From the NCBI RefSeq assembly GCF_003597395.2, contig NC_133770.1, positions 291,413,849 through 291,477,848 of the forward strand: a DNA stretch of 64,000 nt, read 5' to 3'. Position numbers and translations under genes: made by a program. Each line of letters opens with the position of its first letter. Positions within the stretch are counted from its first letter, which is position 1. The stretch comes from Chelonoidis abingdonii. Its lineage: Eukaryota; Chordata; Testudines; Testudinidae. The notes under the pieces are model-generated. The model was not told the DNA's origin. It ran no database searches and saw nothing but the letters and a program-made list of their open reading frames with translations. Positions 59,751 to 64,000 of this stretch are shown here, piece after piece.

Positions 59751-61277
59751 TGAACTTATGGTAGGGACAAAACCAACCCTTTTAAAGGGACCCCTGAGTT
59801 CTCTCCTTGGGAGCTTACATCTGATTCCTCTAGCAATTATGCATGGAAGTGTAACTGTTTGCCTTCCTGCATAAAGGCTGCTACATAATTTGCTTTTATG
59901 AAAGACCTTCTAATTGATCCAAGATATTCTTCGCTTATCCAATTTTCTGACCATCACTGTGATCACAGCCCATGTTCTATCAGATTTCCTCTAATGAGGC
60001 TCCTAAAGGGTTGTTGGCCTCTGGAGAGCACCCAGTTGGAGGTGAGTTTAGTCTGCATGGAAAGGTAATTAACAGAGAGTCCCACCCAGTTTTGCTGCTG
60101 GTAGTTTCAAGAGGCAAAAAAGGTCCTGCTGTAAAAATGGTACCATTTTAAAGCATTTCCAGATTGTATTTGAGCAGTTCACTACCTTGAACTCATTAAA
60201 GAGGGCCAGATTCTCCTCTTATTTACACCAGTAATAACTGGTGTAACAACAGCGGTGTGATTGCCACAGTGAGAGAAGACCCAAGCTCAGAGAATCTCAG
60301 CCAATGCATACATCTAATTAGAAAGCAACACCATGAAAGTCTTAAGGTAATCATAGCAATGTGCATCCTGCTGAGGGATGGACACACCAATTCCAACATA
60401 CTAATAACTTCACCCTGGACCTACAACCCTAACATCAACAAGTTCTTGTTTTTCCAAAGTTCTGGGCTGTTTGGAAAATGCAGGGTTTAGTTTTTTAAAG
60501 TTTCAGTATTGCTCATTTTTATAAATTCTGGAGCCAGTGCTGATATTTCATTCCAGTGATATTTCCAGCAGTTGAAAAACTAGAAATCTCATGAAAAAGC
60601 CACTGTAGAGATATGTTTGTAGAAGATTCTAATTTAGAAAAGCTCCCTCATAAGGGAGAGTATTATGAACACAGGCGTTTGGAGGTCTGCCCTGGAGTCA
60701 GGGGTTGGGAACATCACAGGGCTGTGTGCAGCAGCTCACTACAGAAGCTCTCCAGTTTGTTTTATTCCTGTCTCATTCATTGGTTTGTTATTTGATGAAC
60801 CCAAAGATAGTTACAGCCTCTTCAAGCAAATCTGTGCCCCTTGGATGCAACAGCTAAGGTTCATTGGGCCATTTCCACCCCAAATCCTATGCAAGACCGT
60901 TTGTTGAGAGGGAAGTGGAAGATGCAACCCCCATGATGGGAAGGGCAAGGAGCTGCTGCCTGAGTTTGCAAAAACAGGAAGACCGTGTGTAGCGCTTTTC
61001 TGTTAAATGGGGTGGGGGAACCTGCAACTTACTGCAGCAGGAGAGGAGCATGGAGGGGTTACATTGGCACTCTTAATTTCATACCGTGGGGCCTGTACTG
61101 AGAACTGATTGTAGTGTCTCTGCCAAGCAGACTAGTTTCAAGATAAACCTTTTATTATGAACCGGAACTGTGTACAGAAACGAGGTGGATAAACCCCCTA
61201 CTTTCCGGTATTCTGCATAGTTGCAACCTATGACTGCCCTGTCTGGTCTTGGTTTTGTCCCTGGCAGGAAGTGTCCC
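59751..61277. other. Unassigned non-coding sequence
   Basis: No gene. A TTTACACCAGTAATAACTGG hairpin (about 60220-60245) is a fragment of a common sauropsid foldback repeat. Confidence 0.4.
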
Positions 61278-62191
61278 TATCGTAGCTTCCTATTCAGATT
61301 TGAACCTTAGCGTTCATAACCTGAGAAGCTAGCATGAACCCCTCTAAGCTTAATTACCAGCTCAGATTTGATCTCGCTGCCACCATCCAAAAATTCCAGG
61401 GTTTTGGCTCCCTCTGGTCTCCCCAAACCCTTCCCTGGGGAACCCCAAGACTCAGAAGCCTTGAGTCTTACCACAAAGGGAAATAACCCACTTCCCTTCC
61501 CCCTCTCTCTCCCACCCAGACTTTCCTCTCTGGGCTAACCTGAGAGTTACTGATGCAATCTCTTTACATCACAATACCAAGAAGCATGTCTCCTCTATTC
61601 CACAAAGAGACAAACCCCAAATACAAGGAAACAGAAATGATTCTATCTCTCTTCCCCCTCCCACCAATTCCCTGGTGCTGCAGAGCTTTACCTTCCGTAG
61701 ATCTAACACAAAGAGAATTCCCCTCCCCTTCGTTCCTTAGCCTACCCAGAGAGAAAAACTCAAACAAGTCTTAAAAAGAAAGCTTTATATAAAAAAGAAA
61801 GAAAAAAGACATGAACATGATCTCTGCATCAAGTTGACAATACACAGGGCTATTACTTAAAAGAAAAATATGAATAAACAGACTTACTCAAAAAGAGATA
61901 CAATTTAAACATTCCAGCAACTACACACATGTAAATACAAAACAAAACATATAAAAGCCTATTGTTTTGCTACCTTTGTACTCACAACTTTGAAACTGAA
62001 GATTAGAAGCTTGAAGATAGAAAAAAAACCTCTCATAGCCGAGAGACAGAAAAAAGACTCAGACCCAACATTCCCTCCCTGAGTTTTGAAAAAATCCGGT
62101 TTCCTGATTGGTCCTCTGGTCAGGTGTTTGGTTCCCTTTGTTCCCTTTACAGGTGAAAGAAACATTTCCCCTTAGCTATCTATTTATGACA
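61278..62191 (-). mobile_element. LTR-1 family solo LTR, copy 3
   Basis: 914 bases, full-length relative to copy 1, flanked by exact GTCCC (61273-61277 and 62192-62196). In sense it starts TGTCATAAATAGATAGC, includes GACCAGAGGACCAATCAGG, and ends with AGCTACGATA. In plus orientation an AAGCTTTATATAAAAAAG stretch is seen at 61781. No internal genes. Confidence 0.82.
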
Positions 62192-62363
62192 GTCCCAGGA
62201 AACCAAAGATGGCATGAAGCGTGAACTGGAAGTGTGACATCACTGTCTGCACTTTCTGGAAGAATTTACTCCATCGCACATTGATGGGTTCTTTTATTTT
62301 GGGGCTATGTCCTAAAGGCAATTGTGCTGAGGGTGTTTGCACCTTTTGTTTCTGCCAGTCTTA

Positions 62364-62645
62364 GAGTATGTCTACGCTACCCGCCGTATGAGCGGGTAAC
62401 GATCGGTTTATCAGGGATCGATATAAGACGCGATATATCGATCCCCAAGCACACTCCCATTGACTCCGGAACTCCACCAGGGCAAGTGATGGTAGCGGAG
62501 TCGACAGGCGGAGCTGCGGCAGTCGATCCCGCACCATGAGGATGGGACGTAAGTCGAAATAAGATACTTCAACTTCAGCTACGCTATTCCCGTAGCTGAA
62601 GTTGCGTATCTTACATCGACCCCTCCCCCTAGTGTAGACCAGGTC
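62364..62645. mobile_element. Harbinger-like MITE (copy 4) with internal hairpin
   Basis: Flanked by exact TTA (62361-62363 and 62646-62648). Ends GAGTATGTCTACGCTA and the complement of TAGTGTAGACCAGGTC are inverted repeats. Inside, 62561-62583 and 62591-62612 form a roughly 22-base-pair stem (AACTTCAGCTACG core) with a 7-base loop. It shares subfamily sequence with 18609-18923. Confidence 0.8.
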
Positions 62646-62648
62646 TTA

Positions 62649-63324
62649 GTGAAGGAATTCTTTCCATTATTCAGAGTGTGATTGTTCCTGGGAGCCCACC
62701 CAGGGTTATAGCCTGCTGCTAAGAGCATCCACTGCATTTGCTCTCGGGTCCTGGTACACCCAGGACACTACCATACACCCGGGGACTAGCATACTACAGC
62801 ACTGAAAGCAACATGCTGCAGTGGGATGGGTAGCTAGTCTATACCCAATCTGTGCCCATTTCCAGTGATTCTTTCTGTCCCTTCTCACAACCTCACCAGA
62901 CTGATAAAAGAAGTTTTCTCCTAGGCAGCTGCTGCCCTGTGGAAGAGCCTTCCTGTGTCTTTCTAACTCATCAGCACTGTTACTTTTCTTATCCCATCCT
63001 TTCTATTTTGGCCAGACCTCTCAATTTCCTCTTTCACTTTGCTACTGTTGGGCTCAAGTTTTTAAATGTGAACATCCAAACCCACAGATGCCAATTTTCA
63101 CACAGTAAATAGGCACCCTGACTTTCACAGCCAGCTGGAAATCCAGCTAATCCCATTTCAAAATAAGCCAATCCCAAAGAACCTCAACACTCTATGTGAC
63201 TAGATCCCCCCAGCCTGCAGACTGGGACTGTGGTGGGCCCGCTGTGCATCCCTGACTCTCCTCCACCCTAGCCCCCACTTGGCCCCCCTTGCCTCTGCTT
63301 GCTGGGAGCCAATCAAAAAAAAAA
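62649..63324. other. Unassigned non-coding sequence
   Basis: No gene recognised; C-rich near 63210-63300. Confidence 0.4.
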
Positions 63325-63410
63325 GAAGCAGCAACAAGCTAAAACAAGCAACAAGCTACAAGCCAAAAACTAGCCAACAAGCAACTCATAAGCCAATTAA
63401 GCCAAAGACA
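63325..63410. repeat. Imperfect short tandem repeat (AACAAGC-type)
   Basis: Words such as AGCAACAAGCTA and AAGCCAA recur irregularly over about 85 bases. It may be part of an unnamed interspersed repeat that continues to about 63480. Confidence 0.5.
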
Positions 63411-63694
63411 AGCCCAATTTCTGTGTTTTTTCCACAGGTTTGGCATGTCTGTCCAAACCTGGCATATATATATATCCATGTTACTTGCTAAAATGCCAGT
63501 CTTAGCATCTAAATGTGGTACAGGGACATCCTTCAAATTGGATATTGGTCCTTATCTGAAGATAGCATACGTGAGTTGGGATATTGCATTTGCAGCATCA
63601 TAGGATATTAAAATCTTTGTTACAATATATTGGTTTGTTCACCAGCACTGCAGCCTGAGCAATGTCCATTGAGGAACCTTCTTGGTAGCTGTAC

Positions 63695-63885
63695 TGAGTG
63701 TTCATGGCTCTGCCACTGGCTTGCTGGGAGACACTGGCCAAGTCTCTTTACCTTTCTGTCCCTCCATTTCCCCATCTGGGAAATGGGCATTACGATACTT
63801 CTTCCTCTATTAAGCACTTTGAGACTTGGGGATGAACAATGCTGTAAAAGAGCAAAGTATTGTTACTTTTATTTTATATAGTCTT
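63695..63885 (+). mobile_element. MIR-like CORE-SINE fragment
   Basis: Sense order: GGCTCTGCCACTGGCTTGCT, ACACTGGCCAAGTCTCTTTA, TCCATTTCCCCATCTGGGAA, then TAAGCACTTTGAGACTTGGG toward the 3' end. Orientation is opposite to the other MIR-like pieces in the window. Confidence 0.8.
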
Positions 63886-64000
63886 TGTAGGAAAGACAAT
63901 TTACCCCTTCCAAGTTATAATCCCTTCATTACATTATATGTATGGCTGGATGATTTCATAGGGCTGGATCCATAGGTTCACGCAGGTTGGCTCAGATGTG

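Noticed and set aside
63325..63410. CRISPR-like spaced repeats
   Set aside because: The words are short, irregular and unspaced, and the genome is clearly vertebrate.

Overview
The window looks like a gene-free stretch of nuclear DNA from a reptile, most likely a cryptodiran turtle. The evidence is the repeat content: tortoise-type Pol III (tRNA-derived) SINEs whose tails match CR1, several CR1/L3 LINE copies, a Penelope-like element (PLE) with a GIY-YIG endonuclease, a 5S-rRNA-derived SINE, CORE/MIR-like SINEs, and many hAT, Harbinger-like and mariner-like MITEs. I recognise no intact host gene. The long open frames are either transposon relics or chance frames in GC-rich low-complexity DNA. 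One 113-base stretch (1202-1314, minus strand) could be a terminal coding exon but is unproven. Family names rest on recognition by eye and were not checked by alignment.

Layout. 1-9.4 kb: mostly unassigned sequence, a solo retroviral-type LTR (LTR-1), a GC-rich hAT MITE, a SINE, a CR1 tail, and a PLE inserted as a hairpin. 9.4-20.5 kb: Harbinger-like and mariner-like MITEs, two hAT elements (one holding a perfect 177-base tandem duplication), a MIR-like SINE split by a MITE, an RTE-type LINE 5' half, and a CR1/L3 copy. 20.5-30.6 kb: MITEs, the best-preserved CR1 reverse-transcriptase relic, and two weak LTR-like stretches. 30.6-45.9 kb: mostly unassigned AT-rich DNA with possible conserved noncoding patches, interrupted by a head-to-head PLE at 36.8-38.0 kb that itself holds a hAT MITE. 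46.4-51 kb: a decayed Ty3/Gypsy (Gmr1-like) retrotransposon with a SCAN-like capsid remnant, carrying a nested solo LTR in its 5' LTR and a hAT in its gag, and ending at an inverted LTR tip. 52.5-55.7 kb: a second LTR-1 family copy between two short direct repeats, then a long plus-strand CR1. 55.7-64 kb: unassigned DNA, two SINEs, a third LTR-1 copy, a Harbinger-like MITE and a MIR-like SINE.

Nothing here works as a set of genes. The interest lies in insertion structures whose target-site duplications (TSDs) are still readable, which allow a relative order of insertion: gag relic before hAT, Gypsy LTR before solo LTR, PLE before MITE, MIR before MITE.
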